Positions 1 through 7,365 of a stretch of 21,744 nucleotides of DNA are shown here, in pieces; within the stretch, counting starts at the first letter, position 1; every line of letters begins with the position of its first letter. The position numbers were made by a program, and so were the translations under genes. The DNA is taken from NCBI GenBank assembly GCA_030765665.1, contig JAVCCD010000336.1, positions 1 through 21,744 of the forward strand, read 5' to 3'. Source of the DNA: Candidatus Tenebribacter mawsonii (GTDB lineage: Bacteria; Cloacimonadota; Cloacimonadia; Cloacimonadales; TCS61). The notes below the pieces were generated by a model. It worked only from the letters and a program-made list of their open reading frames with translations. It ran no database searches and was not told the DNA's origin.

Positions 1-896
1 TTCTGATTCTTAGTAAATGTATAATATAATCCCCAATAATATTCGAAATCAGATGAAGTGATGTAAATATTAGAATACTTTTGAAGTAGCTCATATGCTT
101 TCGAAGTCTCGTTCTTTGAAAGCAAGATCGCTACTTGTTGTATTGCTTCACTTTCACTGTTAAATAATTCGGGTTTACCAATAATTACAGATTGAATATT
201 CCAAACTTCATTAACTAAATGCAAATTTACAGTAAAATCATATTTGTAATTCACATCGAAATAAACAAGAGCTTGATTCTTTTCTTTGGTTAATGCAGAT
301 GAAATTAAATTAAAATCACTAATTTTTTTTACAACTTTATTACTCGCAAGAATTGTTACGAAATCATCTTCGAGATTATGGGATTTCCAGTACTCATTAC
401 TAATCATAAATGAGGTTACTTTCTTCCACTCATTTGTGTACAGATGTTGCAGGAATTCCAGTGCACAATCTTCATATGTTTTAGGACTAGAATTTACTTT
501 AAGATTACCTAGTGAAAGTCTTTCTTTCATATAATATAGTGGCACCATTGGATTTATATTAAACTGATTTAAAAATTCTTCAATTTTATTCTTTCCTTCA
601 CTAGTTTCTACCATAGTTATTGGTATTTGATCATCAAATATTTTCTGTGGTTTTGTAATCCATAAAGCCATCTGTTTTTTGAGTAGATCTATGTATTCCA
701 TTTGTGAATCTGATTTTGCTTTTATTTGCATAATATCTGAACTTTGTAAATGATAATCACATTCTGTTGGGCACTTTTTATCTACCCTCAAAATATTACA
801 ATCTTCCCAACAAATATCGAACCCTTTTCTCATACAGAATCTTGTTCCAGTTTTTACCTTACAAATTTTGCATTTTTTCTTTTTAAAAATTTTCAA
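1..896 (-). CDS. Cys-rich N-terminus hypothetical protein, partial (3' end outside window)
   Basis: An open frame starts at a TTG (896-894) and stays open to the left edge of the window, giving about 298 visible residues. The TTG overlaps the nadE stop codon (TTGA), and the GGAG within the last nadE codons is a well-placed ribosome binding site, so the gene is translationally coupled to nadE. The first 46 residues hold seven cysteines (9, 12, 21, 29, 33, 42, 46), including a C-x2-C pair and a CPTEC motif. This looks like a small zinc-binding module. The remainder is a mixed, largely soluble sequence ending in what may be helical repeats (around residues 255-298). I do not recognise the family. 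No signal peptide or membrane segment is evident. The frame and coupling are clear; the function is unknown. Confidence 0.8.
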   Translation of the reverse strand, partial: MKIFKKKKCKICKVKTGTRFCMRKGFDICWEDCNILRVDKKCPTECDYHLQSSDIMQIKAKSDSQMEYIDLLKKQMALWITKPQKIFDDQIPITMVETSEGKNKIEEFLNQFNINPMVPLYYMKERLSLGNLKVNSSPKTYEDCALEFLQHLYTNEWKKVTSFMISNEYWKSHNLEDDFVTILASNKVVKKISDFNLISSALTKEKNQALVYFDVNYKYDFTVNLHLVNEVWNIQSVIIGKPELFNSESEAIQQVAILLSKNETSKAYELLQKYSNIYITSSDFEYYWGLYYTFTKNQ

Positions 897-1675
897 TTCT
901 GTTCTCCTTGAAACACTACTGGTACTGGTGGTATATTGCGTTTGAACTCAGACATTTTTATCATTTTCTTCACTTTATCAATTTTTTCTTTATTAAAAAG
1001 TATTTTTAATTCAGAATCAGTCTTCTTTTTATCTAATATTTGATACAAGATTTCATCAAGTTCAACATATGTAATTCCCATTTCTTCTTCATCGGTTTGT
1101 CCTTCCCAAAGATCTGCAGTTGGTTTTTTTGTAATAACATTTTGTGATAATCCTAATTTTTCAGCTATTGTATAAACTTCGGATTTATACAGATGTCCAA
1201 TCGGTTCAAATGCACAAGCACTATCACCGTATTGTGTACAATATCCTATCATTAATTCCGATAAATTTCCAGTTCCAGCTACTAATGCTTTGTACTTTGC
1301 AGATAGATCGTAAAGCACACACATCCTTTCACGTGCCATTCTGTTCCCTTTGCGTAGAATGTCTGCATCTTGTTCGTATTTCTCAAAATACGTATCGATC
1401 ATTGGAGATATGTCTTTAACTTCATATTTAATTTTTAATAAGTTCGCTATTTCAATTCCATTGCCCAAACTATCGGGATGACTTTTGCGATATGGAAGCA
1501 TTACACCATGTACATTTTCACTTCCTATTGCCCTAACGCATAGAGCAGCTGTTACAGATGAATCAATTCCACCAGAAAGTCCAACGATTAATCTATCGAA
1601 TCCAGCCAATGATAATTGTTCTTTTATAAATTTTGTAATTAAATCAATTTGTTTTGTGAGATCAATTTCACGCAT
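893..1675 (-). CDS. nadE: NAD+ synthase, ammonia-dependent type
   Basis: This enzyme amidates nicotinic acid adenine dinucleotide with ATP to give NAD+, the last step of NAD synthesis, in the cytoplasm. The protein has the N-type ATP pyrophosphatase P-loop SGGIDSS about 35 residues from the start, the GTGNLSE and CTQYGDSACAFEP segments, and the family motif TKKPTADLW..QTDEEE. At about 260 residues it is the short form without the glutaminase (CN-hydrolase) domain, so it probably uses free ammonia. An in-frame TTG at 1705 would add 10 residues, but AGGAG lies 7 bases before the ATG at 1675, so that start is preferred. The downstream Cys-rich gene overlaps its stop codon. The identification is secure. 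Confidence 0.95.
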   Translation of the reverse strand: MREIDLTKQIDLITKFIKEQLSLAGFDRLIVGLSGGIDSSVTAALCVRAIGSENVHGVMLPYRKSHPDSLGNGIEIANLLKIKYEVKDISPMIDTYFEKYEQDADILRKGNRMARERMCVLYDLSAKYKALVAGTGNLSELMIGYCTQYGDSACAFEPIGHLYKSEVYTIAEKLGLSQNVITKKPTADLWEGQTDEEEMGITYVELDEILYQILDKKKTDSELKILFNKEKIDKVKKMIKMSEFKRNIPPVPVVFQGEQN

Positions 1676-1710
1676 CTTCATACTCCTGATATACTTATTT
1701 AACAATTTGC

Positions 1711-1739
1711 AAATAACTTTTTAAACAACGCAAGGTCAA
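1711..1739 (-). promoter_or_regulatory. Candidate sigma-70-type promoter for nadE
   Basis: On the - strand, TTGACC (1739-1734) is followed after 17 bases by TTATTT (1716-1711), about 35 bases before the nadE ATG. The -35 match is good and the -10 match is mediocre. The rest of the 1676-1899 divergent gap is AT-rich, and I see no convincing promoter there for the rightward ferredoxin gene. Confidence 0.3.
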
Positions 1740-1899
1740 GCAAATTATTCCAATAAATTATTACAATTCCATGCTAAATTGCTCTATCCAAAAACTGCTT
1801 GACATCTGCCCTTAAACCAAAAATTTCGAATAGTCATCTTGCTTAAGTTTACATCATGTTTCATCCTAATCGGTAAGTCTATAATTAAGTGGAGGTAAA

Positions 1900-2322
1900 A
1901 TGAAAGTTTTAGTTTGGGATAAATCCAAATGTATTGGTTGTGGTACATGTGAGCAAACATGTTCTAAAACCTGGTTCAAAGAAGAAAATAGAGTTAAATC
2001 ACGTATTCAGATCAATAAAACTGAAAATGGTTTTTCAGGGAATACTTGTATTCAGTGTGGTGAATGTATACTTGTATGTCCTGTAGAAGCACTAACAAGA
2101 GATTCTAAAGGGATAGTCAGGTTAAATAACAAAACTTGCGTTGGCTGTCTTTCTTGCGTCGGCTTCTGCCCGACATCATCAATGTTTGTGGCTCCTGATG
2201 AGCCAATACCTTTTAAATGTATTGCTTGTGGGATTTGCGTAAAAACCTGTCCTACTGGTGCTCTTTCTATTCAGGATCAACCTGATCCACTGGAGAAAGT
2301 TTTTTACAGGAGGCACTTCTAA
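1900..2322 (+). CDS. Four-cluster [4Fe-4S] ferredoxin, probable AOR electron-transfer partner
   Basis: This 140-residue protein has four C-x2-C-x2-C-x3-C motifs, starting at CIGCGTCEQTC near residue 11 and then CIQCGEC, CVGCLSC and CIACGIC. It should bind four [4Fe-4S] clusters. There is no signal peptide or membrane segment, so it is cytoplasmic. GGAGG lies five bases before the ATG. Its stop codon overlaps the ATG of the next gene by one base (TAATG), which implies translational coupling and probably a 1:1 complex. Polyferredoxin subunits of this kind accompany aldehyde:ferredoxin oxidoreductases and carry electrons to or from the tungstopterin enzyme. The Fe-S assignment is seen directly; the partnership is inferred from position. 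Confidence 0.92.
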   Translation: MKVLVWDKSKCIGCGTCEQTCSKTWFKEENRVKSRIQINKTENGFSGNTCIQCGECILVCPVEALTRDSKGIVRLNNKTCVGCLSCVGFCPTSSMFVAPDEPIPFKCIACGICVKTCPTGALSIQDQPDPLEKVFYRRHF

Positions 2323-4499
2323 TGAATATTTATCAAAATCCTTATAATCCAGAAAAAATTAAAGCAGCTCATAAATTGCTTGCAGAATTAAAATATGAAA
2401 TTAAGCCATTGGTTAAAGGTTATTCCAATCAAACACTTTATATTAACGTTGGTGAGAACAAGATCGGTTCAAAGCCTGTAGATCAGGTTATGAAGGACAA
2501 ATTTACTGGTGGTCGAGGTTTCAACATGAAACTTCTATGGGATGCAGTAACTGAAAACACGAAATGGGATTCACCTGAAAATGAAATAGTCATCGCTGCT
2601 GGACCTATGGGTGGAATCACTCAATATCCAGGAACAGGAAAGTCTATAGTTTGCGGGATCTCACCATTAACAGGTGCTCCTGTTGATAGTAATGTTGGTG
2701 GTTATTTTGGCCCTTATCTAAAATTCTCAGGCTGGGATGCTATTGAATTGCAAGGTATTGCGAAGAAGGATGTGATTGTTTACATCAATGGTGATGAAGG
2801 TATAATTCAAATTTTCGAAGCTCCTGAAGAAGATACTAATTCTCATCTGATTGCAGAACAAATGTGTGATATTTTTGCTGAAAATGAAATGGATATGAAA
2901 TCTATTGCAACTGTGAGTGCTGGTAAAGGTGCAGAGAATAGTTTCTTTGGTTGCTTGAACTTCAGTTTTTATGATAGACGCAGAAAAGTTGCACGATTGA
3001 AGCAAGCCGGTCGCGGTGGTTTGGGAACACTTTTCCGTCATAAAAATATTAAAGCTGTTGTTTGTAAATTCAGCGGAATGAACGCTAATAACAATGAAGT
3101 TGATGACCTGGAAAAAATCAAAGATGTTGGAGCTAGCTATCATCGCGAACTTTACAAAGAAGATGATAAACAATGTGATATGCGCCATGTAGGAACTGCT
3201 CATTTAGTTGAAATCATGGATGATTATGATCTGTTGCCTACACACAATTATAAATTTGGTGCAGACCCTCGCACTCCAAAGATCTCATCAGTTGTATGGC
3301 GTGAAATGTTCACTCAAGGAATTCCCGATGGTTGCTGGTATGGCTGTACAATGCAATGTGCAAAATGTGTAGATGGTTACATCCTGCAAACCGGACCTTA
3401 CAAAGGTGATACAGTATCAATAGATGGACCGGAATACGAAACAGCAGCTGCGTTTGGTGCAAATATGGGAATCTTCGATCCTCACTTTATTGTGGAGGCA
3501 AATTTTTACTGCGATACTTACGGAATTGACACGATTTCATTTGGAACGGGTATGGCTTTCATAATGGAATGTTACGAAAATGGAATCATCAACAAAGAGA
3601 TAACTGGTGGTTATGATCTTTCTTTTGGAAATGGAGAGGAATCTCTTCATATGCTCCATCAAATGGCTAGAGGTGAAGGTTTTGGGAAAACAGTTGGTCT
3701 TGGAATACGAAGACTAAAAAAACTATTTGCTGAAAAATATGGTGCAGACCCTAAATTCCTACAAGATATTGGTATGGAATGTAAAGGAATGGAATATTCT
3801 GAATACATGACAAAGGAATCTCTTGCAATGCAGGGTGGTTATGGTTTAGCACTTAAAGGTGCTCAACATGATGAAGCGTGGTTAATCTTTATGGATATGG
3901 TAAACAACCAGATCCCAACATTTGAGGATAAAGCTGAAGCATTACACTACTTCCCTATGTTCCGAACTTGGTTTGGTTTACAAGGACTTTGTAAGTTACC
4001 GTGGAACGATGTTGAACCTGCTAACAATGCAGAAACAGATGATCCGGCAAAAGTTCCAGCTCATGTTGCAAATTATGTGGATATTTTCAATTCCATCACA
4101 GGTAGAAACATTGATAAGCATGAAATGATTTTACAATCTGAAAGAGTTTATAACTTCCAGCGTGTTTTCAATTTGAGAATGGGATTTGGTACAAGAGAAC
4201 ATGATATGATTCCATATCGTTCAGCTGGACCTGTAACTTTGGAAGAGTATGAATCAAGAGTTGAACGTTACGACAAACAACTATTAGAAAAATGGAATTG
4301 GGATCCTTCTGGTAAGACATTAGAAGAACGACACCAAAAGACTCGTGAATTCAGGGAAGACGCTTACCAGAAGCTTTGTGATGCTGTATACAAACGACGT
4401 GGCTGGGATAACAATGGTGTTCCTAAAATTGAAAAAATGAAAGAACTTAAGATGGATCTTCCAGGTGTTTTGGAAGTCCTCAATAAATACTATAATTAG
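2322..4499 (+). CDS. Aldehyde:ferredoxin oxidoreductase family protein (tungsto-/molybdopterin enzyme)
   Basis: This is a 725-residue member of the AOR family, whose enzymes use a bis-pterin W or Mo cofactor and one [4Fe-4S] cluster, classically to oxidise aldehydes to acids with ferredoxin. Visible family signatures are GGRGFN (63-68), GISPLTGAPVDSNVGGYFGP (112-131), AGRGGLGTLF (229-238), DGPEYET (368-374), YGIDTISFGTG (400-410) and the C-terminal cysteine region GLCKLPW (555-561). Probable cluster ligands are C338, C342 and C346 (with C349 nearby) plus C557. The first spacing is C-x3-C-x3-C, where the canonical family has C-x2-C-x3-C. The length is greater than that of classical archaeal AOR. 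The substrate cannot be told from sequence: AOR, YdhV-like and BamB-like subgroups share this fold. Confidence 0.93.
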   Translation: MNIYQNPYNPEKIKAAHKLLAELKYEIKPLVKGYSNQTLYINVGENKIGSKPVDQVMKDKFTGGRGFNMKLLWDAVTENTKWDSPENEIVIAAGPMGGITQYPGTGKSIVCGISPLTGAPVDSNVGGYFGPYLKFSGWDAIELQGIAKKDVIVYINGDEGIIQIFEAPEEDTNSHLIAEQMCDIFAENEMDMKSIATVSAGKGAENSFFGCLNFSFYDRRRKVARLKQAGRGGLGTLFRHKNIKAVVCKFSGMNANNNEVDDLEKIKDVGASYHRELYKEDDKQCDMRHVGTAHLVEIMDDYDLLPTHNYKFGADPRTPKISSVVWREMFTQGIPDGCWYGCTMQCAKCVDGYILQTGPYKGDTVSIDGPEYETAAAFGANMGIFDPHFIVEANFYCDTYGIDTISFGTGMAFIMECYENGIINKEITGGYDLSFGNGEESLHMLHQMARGEGFGKTVGLGIRRLKKLFAEKYGADPKFLQDIGMECKGMEYSEYMTKESLAMQGGYGLALKGAQHDEAWLIFMDMVNNQIPTFEDKAEALHYFPMFRTWFGLQGLCKLPWNDVEPANNAETDDPAKVPAHVANYVDIFNSITGRNIDKHEMILQSERVYNFQRVFNLRMGFGTREHDMIPYRSAGPVTLEEYESRVERYDKQLLEKWNWDPSGKTLEERHQKTREFREDAYQKLCDAVYKRRGWDNNGVPKIEKMKELKMDLPGVLEVLNKYYN

Positions 4500-4509
4500 A
4501 TTACTTAAT

Positions 4510-4540
4510 ACCTGCCGGTTTAAAATATGAACCGGCAGGT
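4510..4540 (+). promoter_or_regulatory. Perfect 11-bp hairpin in the AOR-thiF gap, overlapping the thiF ribosome binding site
   Basis: The arms 4510-4520 and 4530-4540 are perfect inverted repeats (ACCTGCCGGTT / AACCGGCAGGT) with a 9-base loop. The right arm contains AGG, the only Shine-Dalgarno-like match before the ATG at 4548, so folding would hide it. The loop begins a 15-base segment (GGTTTAAAATATGAA, 4517-4531) that recurs exactly at 4538-4552, where it contains the thiF start. The loop ATG opens a five-codon frame ending in TAA. There is no long U tract, so it could be a weak terminator, an RNA processing or stability element, or a translational switch. Confidence 0.65.
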
Positions 4541-4547
4541 TTAAAAT

Positions 4548-5156
4548 ATGAAAAAATCAGATTTCTTTTCCGCTCACGATCCACGAATAATTCCGATCCT
4601 GCAAAATGCTGTTATTGGCATTGCTGGTGCTGGTGGACTTGGCTCTAATATTGCTGTTTCTCTTACACGCTCTGGTATCGGTAAACTAGTTGTTGCTGAT
4701 TTTGATAAGATCGAACCTTCCAATTTGAATCGACAACAATTTTTTGAAGATCAGATTGGAATGCCAAAGGTGATTGCCTTGTTAGAGAATCTGAATAAGG
4801 TAAGTCCGTTCACAAAGTATCAGGTACATGAGATCAAATTAAACCCGGAAAATATTCCGCTAATTTATAAGAATGTTGATATCATGGTAGAAGCTTTTGA
4901 TAAAGCAGAGATGAAAACAATGCTGATAGAGACATGGCTTGCCAAGTTTCCTAATAAGCCGATTATTGCTGCTTCAGGTATAACGGGCTGGGGAAAGAAT
5001 GAACTTCTTCATACAAGAAAAATTGATAATCTATACATTTGTGGAGACGAGGAAACTGACCTGCAAGCTGGCATCTCCCCTATGGCTCCCCGTGTGGGAA
5101 TTGTAGCCAATATGCAGGCAAATCTCGTTTTGGAATTATTGCTGAGTACAAAGTGA
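4548..5156 (+). CDS. ThiF/MoeB/HesA-family adenylyltransferase (short, clostridial ThiF-like)
   Basis: E1-like enzymes of this family adenylate the C-terminal Gly-Gly of a small ubiquitin-like sulfur carrier. The 202-residue protein has the nucleotide-binding GAGGLGSN (about 29-36), the DFDKIEPSNLNRQ segment (about 56-68) and the late motif SPMAPRVG. It lacks the C-x2-C zinc pairs of full-length ThiF/MoeB, which matches the short clostridial-type ThiF group. A carrier ending in GG is encoded 64 bases downstream, and AOR lies just upstream. This suggests that the pair supplies sulfur for the pterin dithiolene of AOR; a role in thiamine synthesis is the alternative. The ribosome binding site lies in the hairpin described above. 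Confidence 0.88.
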   Translation: MKKSDFFSAHDPRIIPILQNAVIGIAGAGGLGSNIAVSLTRSGIGKLVVADFDKIEPSNLNRQQFFEDQIGMPKVIALLENLNKVSPFTKYQVHEIKLNPENIPLIYKNVDIMVEAFDKAEMKTMLIETWLAKFPNKPIIAASGITGWGKNELLHTRKIDNLYICGDEETDLQAGISPMAPRVGIVANMQANLVLELLLSTK

Positions 5157-5163
5157 AAGTTCA

Positions 5164-5198
5164 ACACAGAGTTACTGAGACACGCAGAGTACGGAGAT
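5164..5198. repeat. Degenerate CACAGAG-type intergenic repeat remnant
   Basis: The gap between the ThiF-like and carrier genes holds CACAGAGTTACTGAGACACG and a further CAGAG and CGGAG, a quasi-periodic CAGAG/GAGA pattern. Short intergenic fragments of this style recur in many bacterial genomes, from memory. Only one copy is in this window, so the repeat status is an inference. Confidence 0.25.
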
Positions 5199-5220
5199 AA
5201 AAATTTAAGGTATAAAATTA

Positions 5221-5424
5221 ATGAAAACAATTATGGTTAACGGAAATTCCCTGAAATGGGAAGAAGAAATGAACATCGATTTAATTCTGAAAAGAAAGAA
5301 TTATACTTTTAAAATGTTGGTTGTGAAAGTTGATGGCAAACTCATAAAAAAAACTGAATATTCTAAAACCTTTGTTCAACCTGGTGCTGATGTTAAGGTT
5401 ATTCATTTGATCAGTGGTGGGTAA
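5221..5424 (+). CDS. MoaD/ThiS-family sulfur carrier protein
   Basis: This 67-residue protein opens with a short beta-strand pattern (MKTIMVNGNSLKW), has the hydrophobic spacing of a ubiquitin-like beta-grasp fold, and ends in VIHLISGG. The C-terminal Gly-Gly is the site that becomes adenylated and then thiocarboxylated. It sits directly after a ThiF-like E1, its expected activating partner. Together with the AOR upstream, the likely job is sulfur delivery for tungstopterin/molybdopterin; ThiS-type delivery to thiazole synthase is possible, but no thiamine genes are nearby. The ribosome binding site is modest (AAGG about 10 bases upstream). Confidence 0.88.
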   Translation: MKTIMVNGNSLKWEEEMNIDLILKRKNYTFKMLVVKVDGKLIKKTEYSKTFVQPGADVKVIHLISGG

Positions 5425-5432
5425 ACTAAACA

Positions 5433-5846
5433 ATGGATATTGTCTTAATTGCATCGCTTCCAACTCAACAAGAATACTTAAAATTATTTAAAACAGCAGG
5501 TTGGAACAAAGACTATAATTTAACTTCAGAAGAACTTTTCAAAAGTATTCAAAACAGCTCCTACTGTGTTTCTGCTTATGATGAAGACAAGTTAGTTGGT
5601 TTCGGCAGAATGTTGTCTGATGGTGTTGCTCATGCTGTGCTGTTTGATGTGATCGTGCTTCCTGAATTTCAAGGAGAAAGCATTGGTAGAGAAATAACGG
5701 AAAAGCTTTTGGAGGTATGTCATAGTAATAAGATTCGAGATATTCAACTTTTTTGTGCCATTGGAAAAATTGGATTTTATGAAAAACTAGGATTCAAAAA
5801 AAGATCTGATGAATGTCCTGGTATGGAAATAATAATGCGGTATTAA
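5433..5846 (+). CDS. GNAT-family N-acetyltransferase
   Basis: This 137-residue protein has the GNAT acetyl-CoA-binding motif A (VIVLPEFQGESIGREI, about 71-86, the Q-x-x-G-x-G/A loop reading QGESIG) and the late motif FYEKLGF (about 118-124). Such enzymes move acetyl groups from acetyl-CoA to amines, but the substrate is not readable. It starts eight bases after the carrier gene, with only GGTGGG about 11 bases upstream as a ribosome binding site, so it probably shares the AOR-operon transcript. A functional link to AOR is not evident. Confidence 0.9.
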   Translation: MDIVLIASLPTQQEYLKLFKTAGWNKDYNLTSEELFKSIQNSSYCVSAYDEDKLVGFGRMLSDGVAHAVLFDVIVLPEFQGESIGREITEKLLEVCHSNKIRDIQLFCAIGKIGFYEKLGFKKRSDECPGMEIIMRY

Positions 5847-5995
5847 ATAATGGAACTAAAAGATTTGAAGATATTAACGAATTCCAGGAAAATATTTTTA
5901 AGAAATAATTCAAATTCTTTGTTCTTAACTTTTAAAAGTATAGTTTTTTATTTACAAAGAATTATATCAATTGTTTATTGGTTTTGAGGAATTAA

Positions 5996-6481
5996 ATGAA
6001 AGTTATTTTATTATTCGTATGTTGTTTTGTTATGTTTTCTTGCGCAGACAATAAGTTAGTAAAAGATTTTGAAAAACAAGATATTCCCAAATCAGCTGCT
6101 GGCCTTAAAGAATTTAAGATGGTAGATGACGAAGAGGATAGTGTAATAACTCAGAAAAATGCAAATGCAAAGCTTGTTTACGCTGATAATTTAATAAAAC
6201 TCGGCGATTATGAATTAGCTATTAGAATCTACTTAGAAGTATATGAAGACATAAAATATAGAGATAACCAGAGAGACGATGCACTGTTCAAATTAGGAAA
6301 AACTTACGAAAGTGTTTTATATGAAGATGCTGACATAGAACAATCAATTTATTACTATGATTTAATAATAATAGAATTTCCACTATCAGATAGAAGATTA
6401 GAAGCATTTCAGCGTAGTGAGTTATTGAAATTACAATTAGAAGAAAGAGAAATTTATAAAAAAAATAATACAACCGAATAG
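5996..6481 (+). CDS. Lipoprotein with TPR-like helical repeats
   Basis: The 161-residue protein begins with a lipoprotein signal peptide: a short basic start, a hydrophobic core and a lipobox ending at Cys16 (VMFSC). The mature part is acidic, then forms helix pairs around residues 58-120 with a TPR/BamD-like pattern (LGDYELAIRIYLEV, DDALFKLGKTYESV, SIYYYDLIIIEFP). It is probably anchored in a membrane as a scaffold. GAGGA precedes the ATG. The next gene starts 10 bases after its stop, so it heads a three-gene unit with PpnP and a membrane ferredoxin. It is too short to be a normal BamD, so no gene name is given. Confidence 0.8.
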   Translation: MKVILLFVCCFVMFSCADNKLVKDFEKQDIPKSAAGLKEFKMVDDEEDSVITQKNANAKLVYADNLIKLGDYELAIRIYLEVYEDIKYRDNQRDDALFKLGKTYESVLYEDADIEQSIYYYDLIIIEFPLSDRRLEAFQRSELLKLQLEEREIYKKNNTTE

Positions 6482-6491
6482 AGGAAAATTA

Positions 6492-6809
6492 ATGTTTAAA
6501 ACAAATGAATATTTTGATGGTAAAGTTAAATCAATAGCGTTTAAAGATACAGAAAGTGATGCTACAATTGGAGTTATGGCTGAAGGAAAATATCAGTTTG
6601 GAACAACAAGGATGGAAGTAATGACAGTTATTAGCGGAATACTCAATGTAAAATTACCCGATTGCAATTGTTGGAAAGAATATAGAAAATATGACTCATT
6701 TACCATTAAAGCTAATAAGAAATTTCATGTAAAAACCGAAGGTGAAGCAACATATATTTGCCGTTATTTTAGTGATTCAGATTGTGGATGTGGATGTAAC
6801 TGCAATTAA
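6492..6809 (+). CDS. ppnP: Pyrimidine/purine nucleoside phosphorylase PpnP (DUF1255) with Cys-rich tail
   Basis: PpnP cleaves a broad set of nucleosides with phosphate to free base and ribose 1-phosphate. The small cupin-like family is recognised from NEYFDGKVKSI at the start, VMAEGKYQFGT, EVMTVISGILNVKLPD and the C-terminal TYICRYF, which line up with E. coli YaiE/PpnP as I recall it. Two features are unusual. A C-N-C at 58-60 occupies a position that is not cysteine in the E. coli protein, and an 11-residue extension after the normal C-terminus carries cysteines at 98, 100, 102 and 104. Overlap of its stop with the next ATG (TAATG) couples it to a ferredoxin gene. Confidence 0.88.
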   Translation: MFKTNEYFDGKVKSIAFKDTESDATIGVMAEGKYQFGTTRMEVMTVISGILNVKLPDCNCWKEYRKYDSFTIKANKKFHVKTEGEATYICRYFSDSDCGCGCNCN

Positions 6810-7348
6810 TGAAATATAGCCTAACCTTTGCCTTAGTTCTTTTGATAATAATTATAAGTTTATTAAATTTATTTTCTTCAGAAAAACCAGATCTTGAAAT
6901 ATTTGAGGGTAAACTAAAAAAAATGGCTGGTGAGTGGTTCATCATTTCAGATGGTGACTTTTTCCAGCTAAACTTAGCACCTGAAGAATATTTAAAAGAA
7001 AATAATCTAACACTTACCTCAAAACAGCAAATAAAAATTGAAGGAATAACAGTTGATGAAGTTATAAATGTTTATCTAGTTCATGCAAATGACACAATAA
7101 TTGAGTTGAGAGATAGTGCTGGAAATCCTTTATGGCAGGAAGAGAAACAAGTTGGACATTTTCAAATAAATCCAAAAATGTGTATTGGATGTCAGCTATG
7201 CGTTAGTGTTTGCCCTACTGACGCTATCTCAATGGTTCATGGACGTGCAATTATCGATGCTGAAAAATGTATTGACTGTGGAATTTGTGAAAATGGCAAT
7301 GGAGATTATAAAGGCTGCCCAACCAATGCTATAAAGAAACTTGAATAA
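6809..7348 (+). CDS. Membrane-anchored two-cluster [4Fe-4S] ferredoxin-like protein
   Basis: The 179-residue protein has an N-terminal hydrophobic segment (about 4-22), a beta-rich middle domain (about 32-108, possibly OB-like, family not recognised), then two [4Fe-4S] motifs. The first is canonical (C125, C128, C131, C135, then P). The second is C154-x2-C157-x2-C160 with an enlarged x9 gap to C170, through the insert ENGNGDYKG. The hydrophobic start could be an uncleaved anchor or a signal peptide, which would place the clusters outside the cytoplasm. Translation is coupled to ppnP by a one-base overlap. A small redox relay is plausible; the partner is unknown. Confidence 0.85.
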   Translation: MKYSLTFALVLLIIIISLLNLFSSEKPDLEIFEGKLKKMAGEWFIISDGDFFQLNLAPEEYLKENNLTLTSKQQIKIEGITVDEVINVYLVHANDTIIELRDSAGNPLWQEEKQVGHFQINPKMCIGCQLCVSVCPTDAISMVHGRAIIDAEKCIDCGICENGNGDYKGCPTNAIKKLE

Positions 7349-7365
7349 ATTCATAAATTATATAT

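Noticed and set aside
1799..1827. TTGACA at 1799-1804 as a promoter for the ferredoxin-AOR operon.
   Set aside because: No acceptable -10 hexamer follows at 16-18 bases (AATTTC at 17).
1880..1885. TATAAT just before the ferredoxin ATG as a -10 box.
   Set aside because: It lies 15 bases before the start codon, so transcription would begin in or after the ribosome binding site, and no -35 is present.
2727..3203. A 158-residue open frame on the - strand inside the AOR gene.
   Set aside because: It is antisense to a strongly conserved coding region, and its composition is that of a complement shadow.
5850..5987. A 45-codon open frame starting with ATG just after the GNAT gene.
   Set aside because: It has no ribosome binding site and low-complexity AT-driven composition, it recalls no known family, and it ends in the leader of the lipoprotein gene. 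A chance frame is more likely.
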